This document shows positions 53,026 through 62,577 of a stretch of DNA of 64,000 nucleotides, in pieces. The notes below the pieces were generated by a model, which was given only the letters and a program-made list of their open reading frames with translations, was not told where the DNA came from and made no database searches. Numbering within the stretch: the first letter of the stretch is position 1; each line of letters opens with the position of its first letter. Position numbers and translations under genes: made by a program. Source of the DNA: Bacillus alkalicellulosilyticus (GTDB lineage: Bacteria > Bacillota > Bacilli > Bacillales > Bacillaceae_F); NCBI RefSeq assembly GCF_002019795.1, contig NZ_KV917381.1, positions 3,566,068 to 3,630,067 of the forward strand, given 5' to 3'.

Positions 53026-53550
53026 TTATTGGTCGAGTTGCTTTTCCATTCGGTCTAAATATTGGACATATTTACGAAGAGGTCCTACTAAAATCAAGGA
53101 AAGGAATATGTTAAAAAGCAATGTCGAACTAAATCGGGAATATAAAAACTGTTCAGAGGTCATGTGAGCAATTCCTAGTAAAGAATACACTCCAAATAAA
53201 TAGTACTCTTGGATGATAACCGCAATAATACACGTCAGTACAATTAAAAAATAACTTCGTTGAATCGGACGATAAGGCAACGAACAAACGTAGCCTATCA
53301 CACCCATTGAAAACATGTACACTCCGAGCATTTCTGTATATACAACATCATAAAGTAATCCGAATCCTATTCCAAATAATACACCTGACGTTCTTCCTCG
53401 AATAATACCGATAATCACAATTGTAATAAGAACCATGCGAGGAATAATGACAAATGTTGCACCATAGCGTTCAGGAGCAAAAATTTGAAAAACCGTACCT
53501 TCTAGAATAAAAAAGATAAAAACGATAGCAGGAAGAAGGAATCGACTCAC
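53026..53550 (-). CDS. mreD: Rod-shape determining protein MreD
   Basis: 174 residues with five to six hydrophobic segments and the MreD pattern RTSGVLFGIGFGLLYDVVYTE. The GTG start overlaps the mreC stop codon by four bases. It is part of the elongasome with MreB and MreC. Confidence 0.94.
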   Translation of the reverse strand: MSRFLLPAIVFIFFILEGTVFQIFAPERYGATFVIIPRMVLITIVIIGIIRGRTSGVLFGIGFGLLYDVVYTEMLGVYMFSMGVIGYVCSLPYRPIQRSYFLIVLTCIIAVIIQEYYLFGVYSLLGIAHMTSEQFLYSRFSSTLLFNIFLSLILVGPLRKYVQYLDRMEKQLDQ

Positions 53551-54422
53551 ATCTCTTCCTCCTCTTGTAGCTCCTCGTCTAACGTAATACTCGTACGTTC
53601 AATCACGAAGACATATTCTAATCGATAAAAATCTGCTGCTGGTTCAATGTAGGCATTTTGTGTTAGTCCATATTCATCAGGTTCAACGGCCACGACTTTT
53701 CCAATTGGTAATCCTGATGGGAAAATACCGCCTTTGCCAGAAGTAGTGACGAGCTGGTCAATTTCAACTTCACGATCCATCGTAATTTTTTTCATAAGAA
53801 GTAACCCTGTGTCTTGGTCATATCCTTCAATGAAACCAAGCACTTCGTTACTGTCTTCACCATGAATCATCGCTGACACTCGATTTGTACGGTCGTGGTC
53901 AGTTATAAGCTGAACGGTCGATGTAAATGGACCTACACTTTTGACCTTACCAATAAAGCCCTCTGATGTCATGACAGCCATGTTGGTTCGAATTCCATCT
54001 GATTTCCCTTTGCTTATCCCAATTAAGTTATTCCAACGGTCTGGAGATCGTTGAATGACAAGAGCTGTTCGCATTTGATAATCCATCAAACTTTCATCGA
54101 TTTCCAACATTCGCCGGAGCGTGTCATTTTCACTTTTAAGTAAATTTCGTTCAACTGCGACTTGTGCAAACTCTTCTAATCTTGCTTTTAACACTCTGTT
54201 TTCTTCATAGATTACTTTCATTTCGTTAACATTCTCAAAGAAACCCGCTACGTAATGAGCGGGTTTTGAGAAGATGGTCTGTACCCAACCTACTGAGTCT
54301 CGGAGAAATTGTTCAGGCATCGTAATGTTATCTCGGTCACTCAGTGAATATCCAATTAAGGCTACTAATACTATAATACTTACCAATAAGACGATAAGCC
54401 GTTTATTAAAATATTCGGGCAT
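53547..54422 (-). CDS. mreC: Rod-shape determining protein MreC
   Basis: 291 residues: short cytoplasmic tail, membrane segment (about 8-27), coiled coil (about 65-115, MKVIYEENRVLKARLEEFAQ) and the beta-barrel domain with GKSDGIRTNMAV and VTTSGKGGIFPSGLPIG. It couples MreB to the extracellular wall machinery. Confidence 0.95.
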   Translation of the reverse strand: MPEYFNKRLIVLLVSIIVLVALIGYSLSDRDNITMPEQFLRDSVGWVQTIFSKPAHYVAGFFENVNEMKVIYEENRVLKARLEEFAQVAVERNLLKSENDTLRRMLEIDESLMDYQMRTALVIQRSPDRWNNLIGISKGKSDGIRTNMAVMTSEGFIGKVKSVGPFTSTVQLITDHDRTNRVSAMIHGEDSNEVLGFIEGYDQDTGLLLMKKITMDREVEIDQLVTTSGKGGIFPSGLPIGKVVAVEPDEYGLTQNAYIEPAADFYRLEYVFVIERTSITLDEELQEEEEM

Positions 54423-54435
54423 AGTTCACACCTAC

Positions 54436-55476
54436 TTACGACTTTCGATTTGAACGAACAGTGATTCCTGCCTTAGAACGGAATAGATGTAGATTTTCTA
54501 ATGCTCGACCTGTACCCAGTGCCACACAATCCAGTGGATGTTCTGCTACAAGAACCGGCATATTTGTTTCTTCACTTAACACCATGTCTAAGTTTCTTAG
54601 TAACGCTCCTCCACCTGTCAACACAATCCCACGGTCCATAATGTCAGCCGCAAGTTCAGGTGGTGATTTTTCTAATGTATTTTTCACTGCTTCAATAATC
54701 GTATCCACAGTATCTGCTAATGCTTTAGCAATTTCATCAGCTGTAACTGAAATGGTTTTCGGCAGTCCTGTCACAAGGTCACGACCGCGAATTTCCATGT
54801 CTTCTACGCCTTCAGGTGAACCCGCTGAACCTATTTCAAGCTTTAATGCTTCAGCTGTTCTTTCCCCAATCATTAAGTTATACGTCTTTTTAATATACGA
54901 AATAATAGCTTCATCCATCTCATCACCAGCAACTCGAATCGATTGGCTCGTTACAATTCCACCTAACGAAATAATCGCTACTTCTGTTGTACCGCCACCG
55001 ATATCAACGACCATACTACCTGTTGGTTCCCAAACCGGTAAGTCCGCACCAATCGCTGCCGCAAAAGGTTCTTCGATCGTATAAGCTTCTCTTGCCCCTG
55101 CTTGTTTCGTCGCATCTTCTACTGCACGTTTTTCAACAGCTGTAATGCCTGAAGGAACACAAACCATTACATTTGGCTTACGCGTAAACACAGACCGATT
55201 GCGTAATGACTGTTTGATAAAATACTTTAACATCGTCGCAGTCGTATCAAAATCTGCGATAACTCCATCTTTCATCGGACGAACGGCAACAATATTTCCT
55301 GGTGTACGTCCAATCATATTTTTTGCGTCATTCCCTACAGCCTCAATTGATCCTGTATCTGTTCGTAGTGCAACTACAGATGGTTCACGGACAATGACAC
55401 CTTTTCCTTTAACATAAACTAGGGTATTTGCTGTACCTAAATCAATTCCTAAATCTTTTGAAAACCCACCAAACAT
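54436..55476 (-). CDS. mreB: Actin-like rod-shape protein MreB
   Basis: 346 residues. The actin-fold phosphate loops are [18 protein letters not shown] and [18 protein letters not shown], with the adenosine motif [15 protein letters not shown]. It forms membrane-bound filaments that direct wall synthesis along the rod. First gene of mreBCD-minCD. Confidence 0.97.
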   Translation of the reverse strand: MFGGFSKDLGIDLGTANTLVYVKGKGVIVREPSVVALRTDTGSIEAVGNDAKNMIGRTPGNIVAVRPMKDGVIADFDTTATMLKYFIKQSLRNRSVFTRKPNVMVCVPSGITAVEKRAVEDATKQAGAREAYTIEEPFAAAIGADLPVWEPTGSMVVDIGGGTTEVAIISLGGIVTSQSIRVAGDEMDEAIISYIKKTYNLMIGERTAEALKLEIGSAGSPEGVEDMEIRGRDLVTGLPKTISVTADEIAKALADTVDTIIEAVKNTLEKSPPELAADIMDRGIVLTGGGALLRNLDMVLSEETNMPVLVAEHPLDCVALGTGRALENLHLFRSKAGITVRSNRKS

Positions 55477-55569
55477 CTATATGTACTCCCTTCATGTATA
55501 CGAAAACTCATAAAGATAATTATACTGAAACTTTTATGAAAAAAATAGCCTCAAACTTCCATAACTACA

Positions 55570-55598
55570 ATTTTACATGATTCGCCCCATTAATCCAA
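55570..55598 (-). promoter_or_regulatory. Candidate promoter of mreB
   Basis: On the minus strand TTGGAT (55593-55598) and TAAAAT (55570-55575) are 17 bases apart, about 95 bases before mreB. Confidence 0.45.
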
Positions 55599-55706
55599 AC
55601 CTTTGTCGAAACTTCTTTTTTAGACCATGTAAACCATCCTGCTCAACTTTCGTAAAATTTATTCCTTATTTAGGATACACTAAAATGTGGAATTCATGTT
55701 CACTTT

Positions 55707-56399
55707 TTAAAGAATATATCCTTTTTCTTTTAAACTGACGAATTTGCGATCCCCAATAATGATGTGATCAAGCAATTCAATGCCTAATAATTTGCCGCAT
55801 TCAGCTAGGCGTTTTGTAACTTCAATATCTTCCCTACTTGGTCCTGGGTCCCCGGAAGGATGGTTGTGAAGGGCTATGATAGAAGCGGCAGATCTGCGGA
55901 ACGATTCCTTAAATACTTCGCGTGGGTGGACAAGTGAGGCATTTAAACTACCAATAAAAATCGTTTGACGGTGGAGGACATGATTTTTCGTGTTTAAAAG
56001 GAGAATGACAAAATGTTCTTGTGATAAGGAACGCATATCCTCCATCACATAGTTCGCTACGTCCTCAGGCGAACGGATTACGACTCTTTCTTCGGTTTGA
56101 TAGGCGGTAGCTCTCCTTCCTAGCTCAATCGCTGCACAGATTTCTACCGCTTTAGCCGAACCAATGCCTTTAATTTGAACTAGCTCATTAATTGTCGCTT
56201 CTCTAAGTAAACTGAGGCCATCAAAATGGTGTAACACTTTTTGCGCTAATTGAAGCACCGATTCTTCCTTTGTACCACTTCGTAAAATAAGAGCAAGTAA
56301 CTCCTGATTTGATAGATAACGGGCTCCTTCTTGAATCATTCGTTCACGTGGACGTTCACTCGTCGGGACATCGCGAATCATAAGCGATTTTTCTCCCAA
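55707..56399 (-). CDS. radC: RadC-family JAMM protein
   Basis: 230 residues. N-terminal HhH region (VQIKGIGSAKAVEICAAIE), then an MPN/JAMM metal motif ALHNHPSGDPGPSRED. The name RadC is historical and a DNA repair role is not established. TTG start eight bases after AAAGGGG. Conserved neighbour of mreB and maf. Confidence 0.93.
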   Translation of the reverse strand: MGEKSLMIRDVPTSERPRERMIQEGARYLSNQELLALILRSGTKEESVLQLAQKVLHHFDGLSLLREATINELVQIKGIGSAKAVEICAAIELGRRATAYQTEERVVIRSPEDVANYVMEDMRSLSQEHFVILLLNTKNHVLHRQTIFIGSLNASLVHPREVFKESFRRSAASIIALHNHPSGDPGPSREDIEVTKRLAECGKLLGIELLDHIIIGDRKFVSLKEKGYIL

Positions 56400-56418
56400 A
56401 TGGACTACCCCTTTCCTT

Positions 56419-56994
56419 TTAAAAAAGTGACGTTGGTGTAACTCCGAAGTCTTTTAATTCACGGACAATTCGAGATAAAGGCAACCCAACAACTGAAAAA
56501 TAATCGCCATCGATTTTTTTCACTAAGGTGGCGCCAATTCCTTGAATCCCATAAGCTCCTGCTTTATCAAACGGTTCGTTTGAGGCGATATAAGCTTCGA
56601 TGTCAGCTTCTGTTAATTCCCAAAACTCAACAGTCGTCTTCACATGAAATTGACTATGACGATCAGGGCTAACAATCGCAACACCTGTATACACATCATG
56701 AACTGTTCCAGAAAGCGATTGAAGCATTTGTTTGGCTTCTTGCTTGTCTTGAGGCTTACCGAGAAGTGTAGTCCCTGACACAACAATCGTATCAGCGCCT
56801 ACAATAATCGATTGAGGAAATTGCGAAAAAACATCATTGGCCTTTTGTAACGCTAAGCTTTGAACTAGACTACCTGGAGAAAGGGTTGGGTCCATTGTTT
56901 CATCAATGGTACTGGGTACAACAGTAAACTGAAGTTGCGCTTGCTGTAGCAATTCTTTACGACGGGGAGAAGCTGAGGCTAAAATAAATGACAT
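56419..56994 (-). CDS. maf: Maf nucleotide pyrophosphatase
   Basis: 191 residues. LASASPRRKELL, the VVPSTIDE segment, VGADTIVV and KAGAYGIQG are Maf signatures. Maf proteins hydrolyse non-canonical or modified nucleoside triphosphates and affect septation. The second ATG (56994) has the right distance from AAAGGTGG. Confidence 0.95.
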   Translation of the reverse strand: MSFILASASPRRKELLQQAQLQFTVVPSTIDETMDPTLSPGSLVQSLALQKANDVFSQFPQSIIVGADTIVVSGTTLLGKPQDKQEAKQMLQSLSGTVHDVYTGVAIVSPDRHSQFHVKTTVEFWELTEADIEAYIASNEPFDKAGAYGIQGIGATLVKKIDGDYFSVVGLPLSRIVRELKDFGVTPTSLF

Positions 56995-57078
56995 CATACA
57001 ACCACCTTTACAATAATCTACTTCCATTATTGTACAAGGTTACATAAACAATACCAAATGATTACAATTAAATCAATA

Positions 57079-57193
57079 ATCAAAACGGCAATACCGTTTT
57101 GATTATTACACTGAGCGAACCCGCTACCATCTTTTAAAGTCAAACAAATGTGGGGTTCTTTTGTTTGACGTGTAGCGAGCGAAGCCAGTGTTC
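57079..57193. other. Structured intergenic element between spoIIB and maf
   Basis: The 298-base gap holds CAAAACGG-CAATA-CCGTTTTG, then an outer arm pair (CACTG...GCTAC with GTAGC...CAGTG) enclosing the perfect inner stem GTCAAACAAA/TTTGTTTGAC-like arms. A 79-residue frame across it (ATRQTKEPHICL) is probably an artefact of the structured repeat. Confidence 0.5.
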
Positions 57194-57260
57194 TTCTGGA
57201 GTCACTTAACAGCATCTTGAAAAACGCGAATCCACTACCTTTCACTTCAATTGAAAAAGC

Positions 57261-57278
57261 CCCCACATAAATGGTGGA
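57261..57278 (-). terminator. Terminator of spoIIB
   Basis: CTCCAC pairs with GTGGGG across a 6-7 nt loop, followed by CTTTTT on the minus strand. Confidence 0.55.
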
Positions 57279-57292
57279 GACTTCATCCCTTT

Positions 57293-58351
57293 TTATAGAC
57301 TATCAATAAACGCTTCATATGCTAGCATTGCTTCTAGGAGGGCTTGTTGGATTTTCCAGAGCTGTTCTTCATCACTGCTATCTTCGACTTTAGCGAGTTG
57401 CTCTGTTCCTCTTTTAATGGCATTCATATACTTTGTTGCTTGAGTAACAGATGCTTCAGATAAGCTTGATAATGCCTCTTCTTTTGATGCTTCCCAATCC
57501 GCTTGAGCTGTGAGCGCAATTTCAATTTGTTCTGGTTTTAATATGTCTTCATCGCCAGCGATTCCTCGAATCGAAACAAGAGCTAGTTCTTCAAAAAGTG
57601 CCATCCCGTCTTGAAAGAATTGCTTAACTTCGTCTTTAACTTCATCATTACTTGAAGGAGCAACCGTAAATGGCTTCACATACGTATCTTGGCCTTGTTG
57701 TTGATATAGCTGACTGAGTGCATTCGCATATTCACGGTCTTGTCCAACTCCAATAAACATGTAAATAGGGTCGCTAGATTCAACCAATACCCCAGCTAGT
57801 CCTTTTTCTTTCAATGAGGACACGACTTCTTGTCCTTTTTCTACCGTTGAGTATGCTCCCCCTTGGACAACATCAACCGTTAATGAAGGTAAGCCGTCTT
57901 GTTTAGCCTCAATTAAACTTTCAACAGATACCGCATCTTGTGTATTTTCTCCTGTCGCTTGTGACTCTCCTGTAAAAATCGTTAACACCATTAGTCCAAA
58001 ACTTACACCAACAATGATAGCAGATAAGCCAGCTAACAAAATCGAAAAAGGAAATGACTTTAATGAGAACTTTAAGCTTTTTTTGTTCTTCGCTTGCTTC
58101 TTCCGGTTAAAAGGTAATTTAGGTGCCAATTCATGATTCCCATCATCCCAAAATGGTTGAGTACGTTCTTTTCTCTCTTCATGTTTTTCCCTAAAATCTA
58201 TGATTTCTGGTTGTACGGTTTCTTTCTTTTCTTCCTTTTTCGGAAGTGGATCAGAGGCTTGATTGTTCGTATCACGGGTTGCTGCTGTCTCTTTATAGGT
58301 ACGTTCTTTCCCATTTAGCTTTACTGATATTTGTCTTTTCTCCTTGTCCAC
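57293..58351 (-). CDS. spoIIB: SPOR-domain protein, SpoIIB-like
   Basis: 352 residues. A charged cytoplasmic N-terminus begins with SVKLNGKERTYKE, a membrane segment lies near 103-125, and a SPOR-type peptidoglycan-binding domain near 160-235 (VDVVQGGAYSTVEKGQEVV, ...VKPFTV). Position between maf and the comC-like locus is that of B. subtilis spoIIB, which localises engulfment proteins to the septum. GTG at 58351 lies eight bases after AAAGGGG; the upstream TTG/ATG pair lacks such a site. Confidence 0.88.
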   Translation of the reverse strand: MDKEKRQISVKLNGKERTYKETAATRDTNNQASDPLPKKEEKKETVQPEIIDFREKHEERKERTQPFWDDGNHELAPKLPFNRKKQAKNKKSLKFSLKSFPFSILLAGLSAIIVGVSFGLMVLTIFTGESQATGENTQDAVSVESLIEAKQDGLPSLTVDVVQGGAYSTVEKGQEVVSSLKEKGLAGVLVESSDPIYMFIGVGQDREYANALSQLYQQQGQDTYVKPFTVAPSSNDEVKDEVKQFFQDGMALFEELALVSIRGIAGDEDILKPEQIEIALTAQADWEASKEEALSSLSEASVTQATKYMNAIKRGTEQLAKVEDSSDEEQLWKIQQALLEAMLAYEAFIDSL

Positions 58352-58508
58352 AGGAACTGCCCCTTTCATCAATGTTTCTTACTACTAGTCTATTAGATTA
58401 TTTAATTTGCTAGAACTAGTATTTTCACTTTTTTTATATCTTTTTTTAGTTCTAGTAAATTGGGTAAAACAACTTGTCCTTATCTTCATTTTTATTCAAC
58501 ATAAAAAA

Positions 58509-58538
58509 AGATAGAACAGGGTTTCCCCTATTCTACCC
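58509..58538 (-). terminator. Terminator of the pilus operon
   Basis: AGGGTAGAATAGG pairs with CCCTGTTCTATCT (one mismatch), followed by seven T on the minus strand. It overlaps the pilO stop codon. Confidence 0.85.
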
Positions 58539-59337
58539 TTTTAATTTCATATAATGGGTCTTCTTTTTCTGATGGACGTTCATAGTCCACTTTCGGAGTC
58601 TCTTCTTTTAATTCCTCTAGTTCAGGATAATAGAAAGTAGATACATTTACTAAAAACTCTAAGTTTTCGATTTCATCATCAATCATAATTTGTTCGTTAT
58701 GACCTATGAACGTTACCATATTAATGTTTACAAGACGTGGTAAACTGTCTAATGTTCTTAGGAAAGTCGCAATCTCTTTATATTCCTTTGCACGTACCGT
58801 AAGTTGGAAATGAATTTGCTTTACATCATCTAAGTTAGGACCATACGGATTCGAAGATTCTTCCCCTTCTGCTGGAGCTTCTTCTGGCGCAGCTTCTTGT
58901 TGTTGAGCAGCCTCCGCTGCAGCCGCAGCTTCTGCTTCTCTTTCTTCATCTGTTTTATTCATTTCTATTAGAATATCTAGAGGTCTTGAATCAGATGTTT
59001 CAATCCGGTCATCGGTTATATCTAATGAAGAAATATACGTACCGGATAAAATCTCAGCACGAGCAAGATGCAGTAAAAATTGATCCATTAATGGTGTCAC
59101 TGGTAGTTTCTTTTGAAACGTGAATGAAGTTTCAATTTCCTTCGCTTCAGCTTGGCGAAGAATCCTACGGCTTTCTTCCAGCACTGCTTGTTCAACCTGT
59201 AGAGAATCAATTAATGTCTCACGGTCAACAACAAGGGTTGAAAAATAGCTATTATAAAGGAAGTAACCACCACCGCCGACTAAAGCAAGGATAAGCACTA
59301 ATACGATAATATGAATTCTTGTAAAAGATACCGTCAT
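58528..59337 (-). CDS. pilO: Type IV pilus assembly protein PilO
   Basis: 269 residues. One N-terminal membrane segment (about 8-30), a coiled region, and a ferredoxin-like C-terminal domain interrupted by an alanine/glutamate-rich acidic stretch (about 130-160). PilN and PilO form the inner-membrane alignment complex with PilM. The ATG overlaps the pilN stop codon. Confidence 0.8.
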   Translation of the reverse strand: MTVSFTRIHIIVLVLILALVGGGGYFLYNSYFSTLVVDRETLIDSLQVEQAVLEESRRILRQAEAKEIETSFTFQKKLPVTPLMDQFLLHLARAEILSGTYISSLDITDDRIETSDSRPLDILIEMNKTDEEREAEAAAAAEAAQQQEAAPEEAPAEGEESSNPYGPNLDDVKQIHFQLTVRAKEYKEIATFLRTLDSLPRLVNINMVTFIGHNEQIMIDDEIENLEFLVNVSTFYYPELEELKEETPKVDYERPSEKEDPLYEIKRVE

Positions 59338-59921
59338 TGCTCCTCATCCTCCCCTTGCCCTAGCTTCTTCACTTCAGGTGAATTAATCATTAACTTAAAA
59401 GAAGCGACATAACGTGGTAAAAACTCAGATTCCTCAATAGTTTCCTCGTCCATTAAAGCATCCGCCGAGATATTTGAAATGACAACATCACGGACAATCG
59501 GTGAAATGGTTAACACTTGATTATAAGCTGCAATTTGTTCAATTTGGTCAAAGCTTGCATCAAAGTTAACTTCACCCGATAATTGATAATCAAAATTTAA
59601 AAAGAACCCACGCTCTGGCAAAAGAGCAACTAAATAATCTAGTAAAGTTGAAGCTGGAATAACATGATTTTCTAGAGTTTCTAACGTAGTCGTTAATCTA
59701 TCGACTTCACTGACGACTTGACTCGATTGAATCTCAGCAGATAAAATCTTCACTTCCATGATTTCCTGTTCCATCGTCCTCACATCTGTCGTTAAATCAT
59801 CATGCATAAAACGAAAAGTAAGAAGCATCGCAATGATAACAAAAGCAACAATACCTATAATTAATAGGTTTGTCATATCCCTTTTTTCTTTTTCTGGTAA
59901 GAGATTTACTTCTAATAACAT
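59334..59921 (-). CDS. pilN: Type IV pilus assembly protein PilN
   Basis: 195 residues. The N-terminal cytoplasmic motif EVNLLPEKEK is the diagnostic PilN sequence that docks into PilM. One membrane segment (about 20-40) and a periplasmic-type domain follow. ATG at 59921 has GAGGTG inside the pilM end; genes overlap. Confidence 0.9.
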   Translation of the reverse strand: MLLEVNLLPEKEKRDMTNLLIIGIVAFVIIAMLLTFRFMHDDLTTDVRTMEQEIMEVKILSAEIQSSQVVSEVDRLTTTLETLENHVIPASTLLDYLVALLPERGFFLNFDYQLSGEVNFDASFDQIEQIAAYNQVLTISPIVRDVVISNISADALMDEETIEESEFLPRYVASFKLMINSPEVKKLGQGEDEEQ

Positions 59922-60910
59922 CATTGCACCTCTTTCTTCAGTGCCAAGCCCGCAGCTTCAAAGAAGTGCTGTGGCAAGGAACCTTTTTTCGTTTCAATTG
60001 ATTCATCCATTCCACTATCAACTTGAACATCAAGATTTTCTCTACACATTTTTACCATTTTATTCAAGTAAGGATGGTCTCCTACTAAAATCATTCTTGT
60101 TACACTGGCTTTTCCATCATTCACTGAAAAGTGATAGAACTTTAAGACACGGTCAATTTCCGTATAAATTTCACGTGTTTGTCCATCAATTTCAGCTTCA
60201 TTACCCTTCCAGACTAAACGCTCTGTACCACCTTCATAATCAACAACCCAGCTATTCAATGAAACGGTAGGTTTAAAGTGTCTTGTAAACACAGGTAAAT
60301 CATTTGTAAAAATAGTAGCATTGGCAGACGTAACATCAAATTGAACAAGCAATACGTGTTCATCAGCATGAACTTTCTCCATCTTGTGTAACAAACGGTA
60401 GATTGACAATGAAGATAAATCAGCTGCGTTTGGTTTAAGCTTATACTCACTTAACATGTTTCTCATTTGCAATACTGACTTTTCACGACTAGCAATTAGG
60501 ATTACGTCTCGCTTACCATTTTTATCACCAATGATTTGATAATCGAACACAGGATCCTCAAAAGGAAGGTGAATGCTTTCTCCTAGTTCAAGAAACAAAT
60601 GACCACGAATTTCATTCTCAGGAATATCATACGATAGCTGAATATTTTTAATAACGACAAACGCATCTGGTGCACAAAACTGAACCGATTGTCCTTTTAA
60701 GCCCCATGCTTCTATACATTCATCAATAATTATTTTAAACGTATCACGGTCAACCACTTGACCATCTTGAACAATTCCACTTGGTAAAAAACGTTCTCCA
60801 TAGCTTTGAATTGCCGTCAAGAATGGTTTTTTGGCATGGACATAACGGATGACATGGTCTTTGATAACTAGACTTGTCCTCATTTGCTTATTGCTTGTTA
60901 ACAGCTTCAC
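59921..60910 (-). CDS. pilM: Type IV pilus assembly ATPase-like protein PilM
   Basis: 329 residues. Actin-like FtsA/PilM fold: LVIKDHVIRYVHAK at the start, HLFLELGESIHLPFEDPVFD, VILIASREKSVLQMRNML, and RMILVGDHPYLNKMV late. It binds PilN on the cytoplasmic side. GTG start. It follows the prepilin peptidase gene by 84 bases. Confidence 0.87.
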   Translation of the reverse strand: MKLLTSNKQMRTSLVIKDHVIRYVHAKKPFLTAIQSYGERFLPSGIVQDGQVVDRDTFKIIIDECIEAWGLKGQSVQFCAPDAFVVIKNIQLSYDIPENEIRGHLFLELGESIHLPFEDPVFDYQIIGDKNGKRDVILIASREKSVLQMRNMLSEYKLKPNAADLSSLSIYRLLHKMEKVHADEHVLLVQFDVTSANATIFTNDLPVFTRHFKPTVSLNSWVVDYEGGTERLVWKGNEAEIDGQTREIYTEIDRVLKFYHFSVNDGKASVTRMILVGDHPYLNKMVKMCRENLDVQVDSGMDESIETKKGSLPQHFFEAAGLALKKEVQ

Positions 60911-60994
60911 TTAACGTCACCACCATTTCTTAATATATAAGATAAGGCTTTGTAGCGGTTACGACCGTACTTAGCACAAAAATTCGAATTTAAT

Positions 60995-61741
60995 TTACAA
61001 GAATTGCAAATACCAATTAATTAAGAGGTCTCCATAAAAATAAGCAATAATTGTTCCAAGTACTATATATGGACCAAAAGCCATCGGTTTCCCACGTTTC
61101 ACTTTTCCAAGTAACATTCCGACCGCACCAAACAGTGCACCAAAGAAGGTTGCTAAAAAGAAAGAGAGTAATACATTTTGTAGGCCTAAAACAAGACCAA
61201 GTACAGCGTATAACTTAATATCTCCACCGCCCATACCACCTTTACTTACAAAAGCAATCAGTAGCAGCAATCCAAACCCTACTCCAGCCCCTACAAACAT
61301 ATCCCACCACGGATCGAGTGGCGCAAGAAAAACTCGTAATAGGACAAATAGAGGAGCAAACACTAGTAATATTTTATCAGGAATTAACATATATGATATA
61401 TCTGTCACTGTAATTATGACAAGCATCGACATAAACAAAAGCGCAACCGCTAACTCCCATGTAAAACCAAAATAAAGATAAGATAATAGTAATAAAAGTC
61501 CAGTCGCTAATTCCATTAGCGGATAAATCGGTGAAAACTTAGTCTGACAACCTCGACATTTCCCACGTAAAAACACATAGGAGAAAAATGGGATAAGGTC
61601 AAGTGCCGTAAGCGTTCTCTTGCATTTCGTGCAGTGAGACCGCGGTGTAACGATTGATTGTTTTTGTGGTACGCGTAAGCCGACTACGTTGTAAAAAGAG
61701 CCGAGTATTAGTCCTAAGATAAAGATATATACATCCATCAT
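60995..61741 (-). CDS. comC: Prepilin peptidase (PilD/ComC)
   Basis: 248 residues, eight membrane segments. The N-terminal zinc-binding cysteines (CTKC and CRGC) are present, and the aspartate active site is TDISYMLIPD and GGGDIKL. It cleaves and may methylate prepilins. In B. subtilis comC serves ComG; here a full pilus cluster surrounds it. Confidence 0.95.
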   Translation of the reverse strand: MMDVYIFILGLILGSFYNVVGLRVPQKQSIVTPRSHCTKCKRTLTALDLIPFFSYVFLRGKCRGCQTKFSPIYPLMELATGLLLLLSYLYFGFTWELAVALLFMSMLVIITVTDISYMLIPDKILLVFAPLFVLLRVFLAPLDPWWDMFVGAGVGFGLLLLIAFVSKGGMGGGDIKLYAVLGLVLGLQNVLLSFFLATFFGALFGAVGMLLGKVKRGKPMAFGPYIVLGTIIAYFYGDLLINWYLQFL

Positions 61742-61764
61742 ATAAGTTCCTTTTTAATTAAGTA

Positions 61765-61799
61765 AAAAAGCCTTAGTATATTTTAACTCTAAGGCTTTT
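61765..61799 (-). terminator. Intra-operon terminator after the pilin gene
   Basis: AAAAGCCTTAG pairs with CTAAGGCTTTT and is followed on the minus strand by six T. It separates the pilin gene from comC and probably lowers read-through. Confidence 0.85.
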
Positions 61800-61814
61800 A
61801 AACTATTAATTAAT

Positions 61815-62342
61815 TTAGTTTCCTGCAATAGCTTTGTTTCTATTTAAGTCCGCTTCTGCTACAGCTACTTTACCAGTTCCTTGTTGTACTCCCCTTGTGG
61901 CATTAACTAATTTTACAGAGTAAGTATGTGTTGTACCTGCTACAACAACTTGAACATACGACTCATTTGCTGGTGGTCCAGTAACAATTCCAGCCGTTGC
62001 ATCAGCTGTTGGCCCTTGTGTAAGGATTTTGTCTCCAGCCCTTTTATATCCACCTGTACTGTTATCAGGGTCTTTAATAGATTCAATATATCCTTTATCT
62101 TCTAGATATTGTAACGGTACAAAGTATGTTCCAGGATTTTGTAACGTTCTATCTGATAGTGCAGCTAACTTAGCAGATGTAACCATTTGTTGTGCATTAG
62201 CTACGTGCGCATCCTGTTTACTGTTATCAATAATGCCACCAATACTTGGCACAGCAATTGCAGCAATAATTCCAAGAATTACAACTACAGCTAGTAACTC
62301 GATAAGCGTTAAACCTTTTTCGTTTTTAAGTAATCTTTTCAC
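61815..62342 (-). CDS. Type IV pilin
   Basis: 175 residues. The class III signal is NEKG-LTLIELL, cleaved after Gly10, with Glu at +5, followed by the hydrophobic assembly helix LAVVVILGIIAAIAVPSIGG. The globular part (about 35-175) has no cysteines and ends in charged KVAVAEADLNRNKAIAGN. It is a candidate major pilin because it has its own promoter and terminator. Confidence 0.93.
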   Translation of the reverse strand: MKRLLKNEKGLTLIELLAVVVILGIIAAIAVPSIGGIIDNSKQDAHVANAQQMVTSAKLAALSDRTLQNPGTYFVPLQYLEDKGYIESIKDPDNSTGGYKRAGDKILTQGPTADATAGIVTGPPANESYVQVVVAGTTHTYSVKLVNATRGVQQGTGKVAVAEADLNRNKAIAGN

Positions 62343-62516
62343 TTCTTTTTTCCACCCTTCAATTTCAAGTATTTTTTGTTTAATCTCAGAGCAAAGTCAA
62401 GTGTAATACGAAGTATGCTATAAGTTCCAATATTGTGCTTTGAGTCTTAAACAGTTTACAAGCTAGTTCTATAGCCTGTGGTTTTCTTACTTTTATACTA
62501 TCATCTTACTACAATT

Positions 62517-62549
62517 AATAGTATAGTTCTTTAGTACTATTGTTGTCAA
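62517..62549 (-). promoter_or_regulatory. Sigma-A promoter of pilin with overlapping palindrome
   Basis: On the minus strand TTGACA (62544-62549) and TATACT (62520-62525) are 18 bases apart. The inverted repeat AATAGTA / TACTATT (62517-62541) overlaps both the -10 and the spacer, a possible operator. Confidence 0.65.
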
Positions 62550-62577
62550 TATTTATATTTTTTTGCAAATATTTGTC

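Noticed and set aside
57027-57266. 79-residue minus-strand ORF (ATRQTKEPHICL)
   Set aside because: It covers the nested hairpin element and has no good ribosome site; such frames recur as artefacts of intergenic repeats in Bacillus genomes.
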